64,000 bases of DNA, from assembly GCA_038025085.1 (NCBI GenBank), contig CM076154.1, forward strand, positions 30,806,501-30,870,500, written 5' to 3'. Made by a program: the position numbers and the translations under genes. Source of the stretch: Tetragonia tetragonoides (taxonomy: Eukaryota > Streptophyta > Magnoliopsida > Caryophyllales > Aizoaceae). The notes under the pieces are model-generated. The model was not told the origin of the DNA. It worked only from the letters and a program-made list of their open reading frames with translations, and made no database searches. How positions within the stretch are numbered: position 1 is the first letter of the stretch; every line of letters begins with the position of its first letter. Positions 9,935 through 20,581 of this stretch are shown here, one piece after another.

Positions 9935-11337
9935 TTGTTGTCCCAAAGCTTTGGCGAATAAAATCAGCAAGCTGGTATTGAGTACGCATGTGTGCAATAG
10001 AAATATTTCCGGACATTAAATGTTCACGAATAAAGTGACAATCGATCTCAATGTGCTTTGTCCTTTCATGAAAGACGGGATTCGCAGCAATATGAAGAGC
10101 TGCCTGGTTAACACAGAAAAGCCGCATGGTTTGCTTGTGGAAAACTCCCACGGAAGCTAGAAAGGACTTAAGCCATAAAAGTTTTGTCGTGGTAGTGGCC
10201 ATCGATCGATATTCAGTTGAAGAACGAGAAACAGTTGGGTGTTTCTTCGTCTTCCAATAGATCGGAGAATTGCCAAGAAGAACAAAATAACCGGTAAGCG
10301 ACCGACGAGTAAGAGGACAACTAGCCCAGTCGGAATCGCAATAAACATAGAGTTGAAGGTCACTATTTACACGCAAGAATAAACCTTTTCCTGGATTACT
10401 TTTAAGGTAATGTAAAACCCTAAAGGACTGCCTCATAGTGCTCCTGACGAGGGGCCTGCATAAATTGCAAGAGAATATGCACGGAATATGCCTCATAGTG
10501 CTCCTTACGAGGGGCATGCATAAATTGCAAGAGAATATGCATGAAATGTGATATCTCGGGACGTGTAATAGTAAGATAGATCAAGCTCCCTATCAGACGA
10601 CGATAACGTTCTGGATCCGGGTAAATCTCGCCTTGCGCGAGACTCAAATTGCACAAGTCCATAGCGACGCATATATAGCTGAAGTCAACTTTGCAAGCCA
10701 ATTTCGAGGTGATTGACGCAGACCATACAGAGATTTACGCAGCTTGCAAACTTTGTTTCCTTGGGTGGAGAAACCCGGTGGTAGTTTCATATATACCTCT
10801 TCTTAAAGGTCTCCATGCAAAAACGCATTATTGACATCCAGTTGATGAATCTCCCAATTTTTGGCAACATCAACAACAAGAAAGATGCATACACTAACAA
10901 GCTTTATTTGCAACTGGCACGAAAGTTTCATTGTAGTCAATACCTTCAACTTAATTATTACCTAAAATAACAAGTCGAGCCTTGCACCTTTCTATTGTAC
11001 CGTAAGCACGGTATTTTATTTTGTACACCCATTTACACCCAATAGGTTTCTTCCCTGGGGGAAGATCCTCAACTGTCCAAGTATGATTTTTCTCAAGAGC
11101 ATCAATTTCTTTAGCCATAGCCTCACGCCACTGAGAGTTTTTAACAGCTTTCTGAAAATTTCGGGGTTCAACCCCGTCTGTCAGCATGCAAAAACTTGCA
11201 ATGGCATCAGAAAACTTAGCACATGCGACATAATTAGCTAATGGATAAGGCATACCTGAGGACACACATGTTTGGAAAGTAGACGAAATGGGGTTAGAAG
11301 GCCGAGTCGAGTGACAAATATAATCAGATAGCTTCAC
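9935..11337 (-). pseudogene. Copia reverse transcriptase and RNase H, RT centre deleted
   Basis: 11337-10951 begins the RT (WREAMAKEIDALEKNHTW, GCKWVYKIKY, ERCKARLV). The frame then decays through the FVPVA-type and LDVNNAFLHGDL motifs to about 10690. There the sequence jumps to DPERYRRLIGSLIYLT, so the block with the YVDD catalytic motif is missing. RNase H continues at 10360-9960 with YCDSDWASCPLTRRS, SRSSTEYRSMA and LFCVNQAALHIAANPVF. Confidence 0.82.
10431..10550. repeat. 60-bp tandem duplication inside copia RT/RNase H
   Basis: 10431-10490 and 10491-10550 are near-identical 60-bp units, each starting CCTCATAGTGCTCC. They duplicate 20 residues (HILLQFM.APR.EHYEA) in frame. Confidence 0.85.
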
Positions 11338-12263
11338 AAGAGGACGACACTCACCCTGAACCCTACCAGAAAGTGCGACATCAGAAGACGAGACATCTGA
11401 AGATTGCCCTTTACTCCCCTGTCGTCGGAAGACAATGCACGGTTCAGGGAACTATCCAACTGCACAACAGGAGACCCATCCTTAGGCTGAGTATTCGAGA
11501 AAACTGTGAAAGGCGGCTCGTGGGGATCAATAGGTACCGAGGTGGAATTCGGTTGGGCAGTTTGTAGGGGATCTGGTAAAATACAATCATCAGTACACCT
11601 AAGATCAACAGACTAAGAGGTTTGTGAGGAGACCGCAAAAGGGATTACCGTCTCGTGAAAGAGCACATCTCGAGATATAAAAATTTCCTTAGTCTCTAAA
11701 TCAAGGAGTTTTCATCCTTTCTTACCCCGTGGATATCCCAAAAACACACATTTTTGACTACGGGAAGCAAATTTATCTTTTGTCCTAAAATGTTTGTGTG
11801 CGTAATATAGACAGTCAAAAACTCCAATATGGGTATAGGAAGGGTTTTCTTGAAAAGGATAAGGTGTTTTTCCATTCAATATGTGGGTGTGCGATTAATG
11901 AGTACAGCGGCTACTAAGACACACTCACCCCAAAATTCAATGGGTAAACTAGCCTGAAAACGAAGAGTACGGGCAACTTTAAGAATATGACGATGTTTGC
12001 GCTCAACCCTACTATTTTGCTGGGGAGTATCGTTGCAACTGGTTTGCAAAATAATACCATTATTTCTAGAAAACTTTGACATACCACCAGAAGTGAATTC
12101 CAAACCATTATCACTTCGAATCAACTTGACATTTTTATTAAATTGGATTTTAATCATAACACAAAAATCTCGTAGTAAACCCCCAGCTTCACCTTTGTCA
12201 CGCATCAAATAAACCCACAAAGCTCTACTATGATCATCCACAATAGTCAGAAAGTAATGATCA
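11297..12263 (-). repeat. Tandem duplication, copy 1 (integrase core plus spacer)
   Basis: 967 bp almost identical to 12264-13224 directly next to it. On the minus strand it carries the rve integrase core at 12304-11876: TIVDDHSRALWVYLM, LIRSDNGLEF and NSRVERKHRHIL supply the D, D and E catalytic positions. The polymerase-side linker follows, with the GYPRGKKG motif and then a TGA where Trp is expected. It is 6 bases longer than copy 2. The shared left border is GAAGGCCGAGTCGAG. Confidence 0.85.
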
Positions 12264-13224
12264 GAAGGCCGAGTCGAGTGACAAATATAATGAGATAGCT
12301 TCACAAGAGGACGACACTCACGCTGAACCCTACCAGAAAGTGTGACATCGGAAGACGAGACATCTGAAGATTTCCCTTTACTCCCCTGTCGTCGGAAGAC
12401 GATGCACGGTTCAGGGAACTATCCAACGGCACAACAGGAGACCCGTCCTTAGGCTGAGTATTCGGGAAAACTGGCAGCTCCTGGGGATCAATAGGTACCG
12501 AGGTGGAATTCGGTTGGGCAGTTTGTAGGGGATCTGGTAAAATACAATCATCAGTACACCTAAGGTCAACAGACTAAGAGGTTTGTGAGGAGATCGCAAA
12601 AGGGAATACCGTCTCGTGAAAGAGCACATCTCGAGATATAAAAATTTCCTTAGTCTCTAAATCAAGGAGTTTTCATCCTTTCTTACCCCGTGGATATCCC
12701 AAAAACACACATTTTTTACTACAGGAAGCAAATTTATCTTTTGTCCTAGAATGTTTGTGTGCGTAATATAGACAGCCAAAAACTCCAATATGGGTATAGG
12801 AAGGGTTTTCTTGAAAAGGATAAGGTGTTTTTCCATTCAATATGTGGGTGTGCGATTAATGAGTTCAGCGGCTACTAAGACACACTCACCCCAAAATTCA
12901 ATGGGTAAACTAGCCTGAAAACGAAGAGTACGGGCAACTTTAAGAATATGACGATATTTGCGCTCAACCCTACTATTTTGCTGGGGAGTATCGTTGCAAC
13001 TGGTTTGCAAAATAATACCATTATTTCTAGAAAACTTTGACATACCACCAGAAGTGAATTCCAAACCATTATCACTTCTAATCAACTTGACATTTTTATT
13101 AAATTGGGTTTTAATCATAACACAAAAATCTCGTAGTAAACCCCCAGCTTCACCTTTGTCACGCATCAAATAAACCCACAAAGCTCTACTATGATCATCC
13201 ACAATAGTCAGAAAGTAATGATCA
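12264..13224 (-). repeat. Tandem duplication, copy 2 (integrase core plus spacer)
   Basis: 961 bp; integrase core at 13202-12837 with the same D, D and E motifs, and the same TGA in the GYPRGKKG linker, so that stop arose before the duplication. Only scattered substitutions and one 6-base difference separate the copies, so the duplication is young compared with the element's other damage. Copy 2 is the original upstream one in element order, since its right side runs on into the protease region. Confidence 0.85.
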
Positions 13225-13324
13225 CGCGAGATAGATTCCTCACGATAAGCACCTCAATATCCACATGAATTAAATCAAAACATTCATCAGCAATATTCTC
13301 ACTTAATGGAAAAGGACTACGTGT

Positions 13325-13966
13325 CTACTTTGCTCTAGGGCATACATCACAAAGTTTAATATTCTTTTTAATCTGACTACGAGTAGTAGTATTTATTCCA
13401 AACAATAAAGATAAATTCTGACCTGATGGATTTCGGAGTCTTCGGTGCCATAAATCACATGTGTCAGCACTGGTTGCCATTGAGACTGCAGCTTGTATCA
13501 CCGGCCTAAACACGAACACCCCATTTCAAAACTCACCCAGTCCAATTGACATCTTCGAAATGGTCCTTTATCACACAAAGCTCTTCAGTAAATGACACAT
13601 GGCATTTAGATTCAACAAGCAATTGCCCAACAACAAGTAAATTGACAGAAATTTGAGGCTCAAATAAAATATTGGGTACACAGAATTTTGGAGAAAACCA
13701 AACGGTGCCTTTCTAAGTGGCAGGAACTAGTCTACCTTCGAAAGGGTGACTAGACAATCACGTATTTCCACAATCTCCGGAAGCAATTCCAAGTTTCCAG
13801 TCATATGGTGGGAACACCCACTGTCAATAAGCCAAATAGGTGAAGAAAGTGTTTGCTTACCAGAAAGTTTCGGATTATCAGATGGTGAAGAATCAATTAG
13901 CTGTAAAAGACGTTGAACCTGTTCAGTAGTAAGATGCGGTGTGAAGGATGAATTTCCCTTGTCCAT
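13325..13966 (-). pseudogene. Copia protease and GAG-pre-integrase region
   Basis: 13969-13727 holds the retropepsin active-site motif in PIWLIDSGCSHHMTG. 13519-13325 holds the GAG-pre-integrase zinc-binding pattern: LWHRRLRNPSGQNL followed by CDVCPRAK. The two lie in the right order for a Pol polyprotein but in separate frames, so the copy is broken. Confidence 0.8.
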
Positions 13967-15006
13967 CACACCCCTGACAGCATTGGCAACTTGTGATTGT
14001 TGGGAACTCGTGTTCTGTTGGTGTTGTCCATGTCCTCCCCATGCAAATCCGCCTCGACCATGTCCTCTTCCTCTACCTCGGCCACAGCCTGGTGGAAAAC
14101 CAAATCGCTGGTAGCAGTGCTCATAGTCGTGGCCAGGCTTGCTACATTAAGAGCATAAAACTGCGTTGCTCGGTAGGAGTCCGCTTGGTGGGGAAGGGAC
14201 ATGTTCAGTACCTTGTCGTGTCACAGGTACCGTTAGTGCTGCAAAACTCATCACCTCAGAACGCTCATCACGTCCACGGACAACATGGCGATGTCGTTCT
14301 TCTTGAGTGATCAAAGAGTAAACTCTGTTGAAGGGTGGAAGTGGCTCAGTGCTCAATATCTGGGAACGAAGAGGCACATATGTTGCATCATCAAGTCCCA
14401 TTAAAAATTGATGTGTTCTTTCATGATCCAATTTTTTCTGTAATTTCTGAAGCATACCACACTTACAGTTACAAGTGCAGACAGGAAGAGAATCACAAGT
14501 ATCGAGTTCGTCCCAAATCGACTTTAATTTGGTAAAGTAAGAAATAACACTCATACCCTCCTTCTTTAAAGAAGACAAACTTGATTTTAACTGATGAACT
14601 CGAGGAGCATTACCAACAAAGTAACACTCTTTGAGGTCATTCCGCATCTCCTGAGCAATTTTATATCCAGCTACACTAGATTGAATTGAGGAATCAATAG
14701 TATTAAACAGCCAAGAGACAACCATTGAATTATTCATCTTCCATGCAGGAATTTCAGCACTATTATCAGCAGCAGGTTCCTTAATTTCACCATCAATAAA
14801 ACCAATTTTATTTTAAGCCTCAAGGGCATTCCTAACAGCCTTTTCCCATACATCATAATTATCACCAGGCAATATGCACTTAGTAATTATTGCACCTGGG
14901 TGTCTGAGGAGGGCAAGTAGTAAAGCGATGAAGGATCGTTCTAAAGAAGAGGCTTGGAACCTCCGGAACCACCATCATCATTCTTATCCTTCGTCATAGT
15001 ATGCAT
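13967..15006 (-). pseudogene. Copia gag
   Basis: Starts near 15006 (MHTMTKDKNDDGG), meets stops within 25 codons, and shows gag N-terminal remnants in changing frames (DNYDVWEKAVRNALEA, IGFIDGEIKEP). An open stretch at 14737-14147 is a UBN2/Retrotran_gag domain: WLFNTIDSSIQSSV, the VHQLKSSLSSLKKEGMS stretch, FLMGLDDATYVPLRSQIL. A zinc-knuckle remnant (KPGHDYEHC) and a Gly-Arg-rich linker follow in another frame. Gag forms the particle shell in which copia elements copy themselves. Confidence 0.8.
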
Positions 15007-15363
15007 GAACTAATTAAAGTCCAGAGATTTGCTACTGCAACACAATCTGCAAAAAAACAAATGCAAAAATTGTCCGGAAATAATAAAAACGCCCAAAAGC
15101 CCTAGTAAACGATGGATTTAGGCCTCGAGAGGGTGGTGCTAGTGGCAAAGCGACTGGTCTTACTCAGATCGACGTTTCCCATCAAAAAAGTATATTCAAG
15201 GTCAAAAATCCACGGAGCCAAAAAATTAGTACTAGTCAATTTTCTGTAAAATTTTGGGTTAGGCGTGCAGATCTGCTGTTCAAACACAGATTATTGAAAA
15301 CGACAGTCTTTTGATATGAGAACATGTTTATGGTTTAAGAATGTGTTTTAGGGTTAAGATCTT

Positions 15364-15375
15364 GCTCTGATACCA
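15364..15375 (-). other. Primer-binding site of the copia element
   Basis: Minus-strand TGGTATCAGAGC follows the LTR end directly. This is the usual plant copia site complementary to the 3' end of initiator methionine tRNA, and it fixes the strand of the element. Confidence 0.85.
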
Positions 15376-15523
15376 TGTTAAAATATGCGGATTAAATGGC
15401 TTCTCTTTATTAATCATAGGAGAGCCATATACATAGGCTATACATAAGCGTAACATACAAACTACAGAAAACAGGAAATAATTACATAAATATATATTGC
15501 CATATATACAATATATTCCAATA
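15376..15523 (-). repeat. 5' LTR of the copia element (148 bp)
   Basis: On the minus strand it starts TATTGGAATATATTG and ends TTTTAACA directly before the primer-binding site. The first 30 or so bases match the 3' LTR start at 9909 (TATTGAAATAAATTG, then GTATATATGGCAA). The expected TG start appears mutated to TA. At 148 bp the LTR is short for copia. Confidence 0.75.
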
Positions 15524-15842
15524 TTTGAGAGCCATCATGTCAATATTTTGGAAGTTTTGGTCACGATGAATATTTTCCAAAGTTAGAGGAGTAACATGTG
15601 AAATATGCGAATCAATGATCACTCTCTTAGAGATGGTATTGCTACTACTAGCTATGTAATCAAATGAAATTAGGAAGCTAGTTGGGGTAGGATACGACAA
15701 TCTTGGAGAGACACAATTAATTGCTATCCCAGATCTATAGAGAAGCACTACTAGGACAGAACAGAGACGGTCGTCATATCGTAGCATATTACTTCATCTC
15801 ATAAGATTAGTTGCTTGCGTTGTTTATTGACTATATATTTTA
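15524..15842. other. Flank of the copia element, unrecognised
   Basis: A minus ORF (15787-15482) runs into the LTR and has no recognisable domain. From 15843 the sequence TAGGGTGTGTTCTTTTAC resembles one end of the MITE family seen at 29059-30042, but no partner end is present. Confidence 0.4.
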
Positions 15843-16134
15843 GGGTGTGTTCTTTTACATTTATTGGATCTTACCCAATCAGTGGAGATCAATGACAAGA
15901 CCTTACCCAATCAAACCCGTTTCTTAGCAAAGGCAATGTGGGCGATCGCCAGGGGCCCACGAAAAAAAGGGGCCCAGCTGTACCTGTTTTAAGTGATTTC
16001 AAAGGGAAAAAAAGCAAAAAAACAGAAACACGCGTTTAGTCAGTTGCAAATCTTGCAATTGGGAAAGTGGAAGTGAAGGAGAACGAAGGCTACGAAGCGT
16101 CCGCCTATAATCACGCCTCACAAACATTGAATAG

Positions 16135-16138
<4 letters not shown>

Positions 16139-16196
<58 letters not shown>
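16139..16196. repeat. (GA)29 microsatellite
   Basis: A perfect GA dinucleotide run of 58 bases in the 5' leader of the hAT element. The Ser/Leu or Arg/Glu ORFs over it are artefacts. Confidence 0.95.
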
Positions 16197-16199
<3 letters not shown>

Positions 16200-17355
16200 A
16201 AGAGGTGGAGTCGCGAAGGCCGTTTTCAATCAATTTTTCCTTCAATCAACTACTCTCCTTCCCCATAAACAATGGTAGTTTTTGCTTCTTTATAAATGGG
16301 CACAAGATGGTGAAATTTTTAATAATCATCATCCCATCTTCAATTGCTTATTGTCTATCCATCTCTATTGATTTGAATTGAAAGTTCAAGCTAAAAGATC
16401 TATTAGAAGCTCTCAATTTCTCTCCTTTGAGGTACTAAACCCTAAATCCCTAATTTAATTTCATATTTTATAATTTAATTCTGATTTTTTTGTTTTGATT
16501 ATCCCTTTTTATAATTAATTTTTAATGTGTAACAGTGTGATTGGGAGTGTATTGCGAGGTTGGGTGGTGAAGGAGGATAAGAACAAGTGAAGAACTCATC
16601 AATTTGAGGTAATTTACAATTACACAGATTTTGCCCAAATTATAAAAAAAATTATCTTTGTGTTTTCCTTGTGAATCTTGCCCATTTTTTTTTTTGAATT
16701 TGGAATCCAATTTGCACAAAAATTTGTTTACACCTGTCTTCAAATTTCAATAACTAGTTTTACAAAGCATATACTAGTAAACATGAAGGTCTACAAATTT
16801 GGTCCAATTTGTTTGTCAGCAATTCCTTTCAACAATTTATTAGCTTCTTTTGTATTAGTGATATAGACTCTCATGCCACCGTATTATTCAATTTTGGTTC
16901 TGGACCTCTGGTACAAGACAGACATCTATTCATTGAGCAAACAACATTTGCAAAACAAACATTGGCATATGCTATTCCTTTATTCCTAATATTTCCTAGT
17001 CTATGTTTTCTTGTCATTTTTTGGTTTATTGATTGGTTGGTGTTGTGATATCATTAACGGTTAGCACTCAAGTCTTACGAAACCAGCAATATGAAATGAT
17101 TGTGGGTTTGGAAATTGTTTTATGAAATTGCTCTTTTTAATTGAAAATATTTTTTGTGTTAGATTCAAAATTCAAAATGGTGCTTTAGCTAAATGTGTTG
17201 TACTTTTTCTTTGTTGCAGATGCATGTTAATATCCCATATCCATTATCCATTTGCCAGACACCGATTGGTTTTGCTTCATTGGTCCATCCTTTCATCATC
17301 CAGGTTTTATTGTTCTTTTTTTTTTGGTAAAATTGACTTATAGTTTTTTCACAAG

Positions 17356-19322
17356 ATGTTGCCCGAAAAGCATTTATCTGGAAGTGATAAAAGAAAAAAA
17401 AAACTATCTAACCTGTTTGTAGAATCACAACGAGGAGCTCTAGATAAATTTGTTAAGAAAGTAACCTCTTTTGATAATGTTGAAGGAGTGGGTGTAACTA
17501 ATAATAAACATCCCAGTGAAAGTTTAAACGGTGAAAATCCTATCAATGAGGATGCTACTAATTTGAATGAGTGTGATCATGTACCAAGTGCTTCTAATAT
17601 TGAAAGTCATTGAAAAATGAACAATAACAAATACCTCCCATGGATATTTACGATCCTAGAAATTGGGGTAATCTTGATAATACAACAAGAGATACTTTAG
17701 CTTTAGATGGACCTAGAAGGAAAATGAATCTTGTGTTTCCTTCCGATAATCTTTCGAGACATTTTTCGTATAATTATTATTCTAGAAAGTTGAATAATGG
17801 TGAGACTAGCGACCGACCATGGTTGGTTTACTCTAAACATTTAGATATGGTTTTCTATTTTTGTTGTAAGTTGTTCAAATCTACTAAGAGTAAAAGTTTA
17901 TTAGCAAGTGATGGAATTAGAGATTGGAAATATCTTAGTGAGAGACTCAAACTACATGAGATTAGTGTTGAGCATATGACTAACATGAAAACTTGGAAAG
18001 AAGTGAGAATAAGGTTAGGCACAAATCAAACAATTGATAAAGATTTACAAGACCGAATTACAAAGGACAAAGAGCATTGGAAGCAAGTTTTAAAAAGAAT
18101 TATTTGTGTTATGAAATGCCTTTCTAAAGGGAATTTGGCTTTTCGTGGATCTAATGCGAAACTATACCAAGAACGTAATGGTCATTTTTTGGGGTTGATT
18201 GAGATGATTGCGGAATTTGATATTGTAATGCATGATCATGTTAGGCGCATTGAAAAGAATGAAATTCATCATCATTATCGTAATCACAATATTCAAAATG
18301 AGCTGATTTTGCTTTTGGGCCATAGTGTCCAAAGCTCCATTATAAGGGTCATCAAAGAGGCAAAATATTTTTCCATAATTCTTTATTGTACCCCAGATGT
18401 GAGTCATCAAGAACAAATGACTCTTTTAGTAAGATGTGTAAACATATCAAATAACAAAGTGAAAATAGAGGAGTTCTTTTTAGAGTTCTTAAAGGTCGAT
18501 GATACATCCGCATTGAGTCTTGTCAATGAATTGTTAAAAATTTTAAAGAATCTTGATCTTAACGTTGACGATTTGAGGGGTCAAGGTTATGACAATGGAT
18601 CTAATATGAAAGGAAAACACCAAGGAGTTCAGAAGCACTTACTTGATATAAATCCTAGAGCTTTATATATGTCATGTGTTTGTCATAGTCTTAATCTCAC
18701 TCTTTGTGATATGGCAAATTCTTGTGTTAAAACTTTTTTATTTTTTGGAATTGTGCAACGAATATATACATTATTTTCAAGCTCTACTAGAATATGAAAA
18801 ATTTTAACTGATAATGTTCCAAAGTTCACTGTGAAATCTGTATCGAATACTCGGTGGGAGAGTCACATAAAAAGTGTAAAAGCCTCAAATAAGATTGGCT
18901 TTGGTGGTATTTGGGAAGTCTTATGATGATGCCAAAACAAAGAGTGAAGTAGATAGTTTGATTGGTGCAATTGAAAATTATGAGTTTTACTTGGTATGGT
19001 TATTTGGTATGATATTTTATTTTGTATTAATGTGGTGAGTAAGAAATTACAATCTAAATCAATGTGCATTGATACTACCACAAAACAATTGGAAAAAGTG
19101 ATGTTATATTTTGAAAAGTTTAGAGAAAAAGGGTTTGACACAAGCAAAGAGATTGCCAAGGGTATTGCAACTTAGATGGGTCTAGAGCCTATTTTACCTT
19201 TGAAACGACGTGTTTATGGGAAAAAACAATTTGATGAAAATTATGACATTGAAGAACAAAAAACAGCTGAGGATTCCTATAGAATTGAATACCTCAGAGT
19301 TGTGGTTGATGTTGCAATTACC
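17356..19322 (+). pseudogene. hAT transposase (DUF4371, ZMYM1-like)
   Basis: 17356-17613 is an N-terminal lead (MLPEKHLSGSDKRKKKLSNL). After a stop and frame change, 17640-18797 encodes 385 residues: a TTF-type region ([20 protein letters not shown]) and DUF4371 with the RNase H-fold motifs (ECG-like [48 protein letters not shown]). Beyond 18797 the reading continues in other frames (ILTDNVPKFTVKSVSNTRWE; FREKGFDTSKEIAKGIA) with several stops, and the C-terminal dimerisation domain is absent. hAT transposases cut and paste elements with 8-bp duplications. This copy cannot function. Confidence 0.82.
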
Positions 19323-19324
19323 TC

Positions 19325-19906
19325 AGATTTATGATTTTTTGACTTACGTAACTAAAGTTATTCTATTTTGTAATTTGGAAATATGCTAATAAATATGTAA
19401 TTAAGTCAACTAATGATGAGACATTAATGATGGATGATGTGTCATGCTGCATGGCAAGTTTGTGCTTACGTGTCGCTTGTGTGTCATGCTTGCACGACGT
19501 GGCTCGCCTATGTGGCATCCCACGTGTCGGCACCACACGAAGAAGGACCCAGTTATATATATATATAATTTTAGAACTTTTACCGAACATTACAGAGTCA
19601 AATTTAGCACAAATGTATCTCAGTTTAAAGTATTTTCAAACCTGATCCAATGGAATAAGAATTATAATTTATATAGGTGTTTAACAAAAGTTACTTGATT
19701 TTATAACTTGAACAATTTGATAATAATTATGTCGTTTTGTATTTATTAAGTGAAATAAATGCTTGACACACTTGCATTAGCGGCTTACATGGCAGCTTAC
19801 GTGCCATTACCATACGAATTTGGGGGATTACGTGGCATCCCATGTGTCAATCTCGAATGTGCCACGTGGCAAGTCTGAGGAGGGTTGCACTGTGTTTTAG
19901 TAGTAA
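19325..19906 (-). mobile_element. Helitron-type fragments, minus orientation
   Basis: Two pieces of the same repeat families seen around it. 19330-19570 reads on the minus strand as GGGTCCTTCTTCGTGTGGTG followed by GCCACGTAG-type blocks, like the 5' part of the element at 52639. 19646-19906 matches 20331-20581 and 37205-37474. Its right border, TTACTACTAAAACACAGTGC on the minus strand, abuts the CTAG end of the next element. It has no intact 3' hairpin and appears truncated. Confidence 0.55.
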
Positions 19907-20581
19907 CTAGTTTTGGTCCCCGGGCGATGCCCCAGGTTTGTTTTTTAAATTTGTTGTCTATTTTTTAGGTGTTATTGTAGGTGTCATAGTTACACGGATG
20001 GTGTAGTCATGTGAATAAGGCCCTTTCCTCTTCTATTTTCTTAAAAAAAAAAAGTAAGTAAAAGTTCTAACTAAAGAAGTTTCGATACTCAATTATCTAT
20101 TTTGTTGAAAATTTAGCTAACAAATTAATCATACAATTAAAGCAATGAAAGATATAACAACACATGACAATGCAATGGTGATATAAATGGCACATGACAA
20201 ACATAACAAATACCTTGTAGAACACATGGTGAAGAGAAATTGTGTAATGTATGTTATATAACTTCTACAGAACATTTATAAGGTCAAATATAGGACATAC
20301 ATATCTTATTTTGAAGTATTTTCCAAACCTAATCCAATGAAGTAAGAATTATAAATTTCATAGTTGTGTAACAAAAGTTATTTGATTTTATAACTTGAAC
20401 AATATGATCATAATTATGTCGTTGTGTATTTATTAAGTCAAATAAATGTTTGACACATTGTGGCTTACGTGTCATTATCATATGAATGTAGGGGCTTATG
20501 TGGCATCCCATATGTTAATCTCGAAGGTGCCACGTGGTAAGTATTCAGAGGGTCGCACTGTATTTTAATAGTAAGGTAAGA
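19907..20581 (-). mobile_element. Non-autonomous Helitron, complete ends
   Basis: On the minus strand it starts TCTTACCTTACTATTAAAA at 20581 and ends CTAG at 19907, followed by T. Just before the end is a GC-rich hairpin, CCTGGGGCATCGCCCGGGG, then ACCAAAA. A 5' TC, a 3' CTRR preceded by a short hairpin, no TIR and no target duplication are the diagnostic Helitron features. 675 bp, no Rep/helicase coding. Confidence 0.7.

Larger units (their letters stand above)
9832..15523 (-). mobile_element. Rearranged Ty1/copia LTR retrotransposon
   Basis: A minus-strand copia element in the order 5' LTR (15523-15376), primer-binding site, gag, protease, integrase (duplicated), RT, RNase H, polypurine tract and a broken 3' LTR. 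The gene order GAG-PR-IN-RT-RH defines Ty1/copia. Damage is extensive: stops in gag, a 0.96-kb tandem duplication of integrase plus spacer, loss of the RT catalytic centre, a 60-bp duplication, and a 3' LTR that stops after about 40 bp and joins integrase-like sequence. No target duplication could be assigned. The element is dead. Confidence 0.88.
15928..19322 (+). mobile_element. hAT transposon of the ZMYM1/TTF-zinc-finger type, right end lost
   Basis: The left end CAAAGGCAATGTGGGCGATC at 15928 and nearby GGGGCCC blocks are typical of plant hAT elements that encode ZMYM1-like transposases. A decayed transposase runs from 17356 to about 19322. The right end, with the hAT dimerisation domain and terminal inverted repeat, is missing: Helitron-type sequence begins at about 19325. 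Confidence 0.72.

Noticed and set aside
15999..16381. Ser-Leu and Arg-Glu repeat ORFs
   Set aside because: Translations of the (GA)29 run in the hAT leader.
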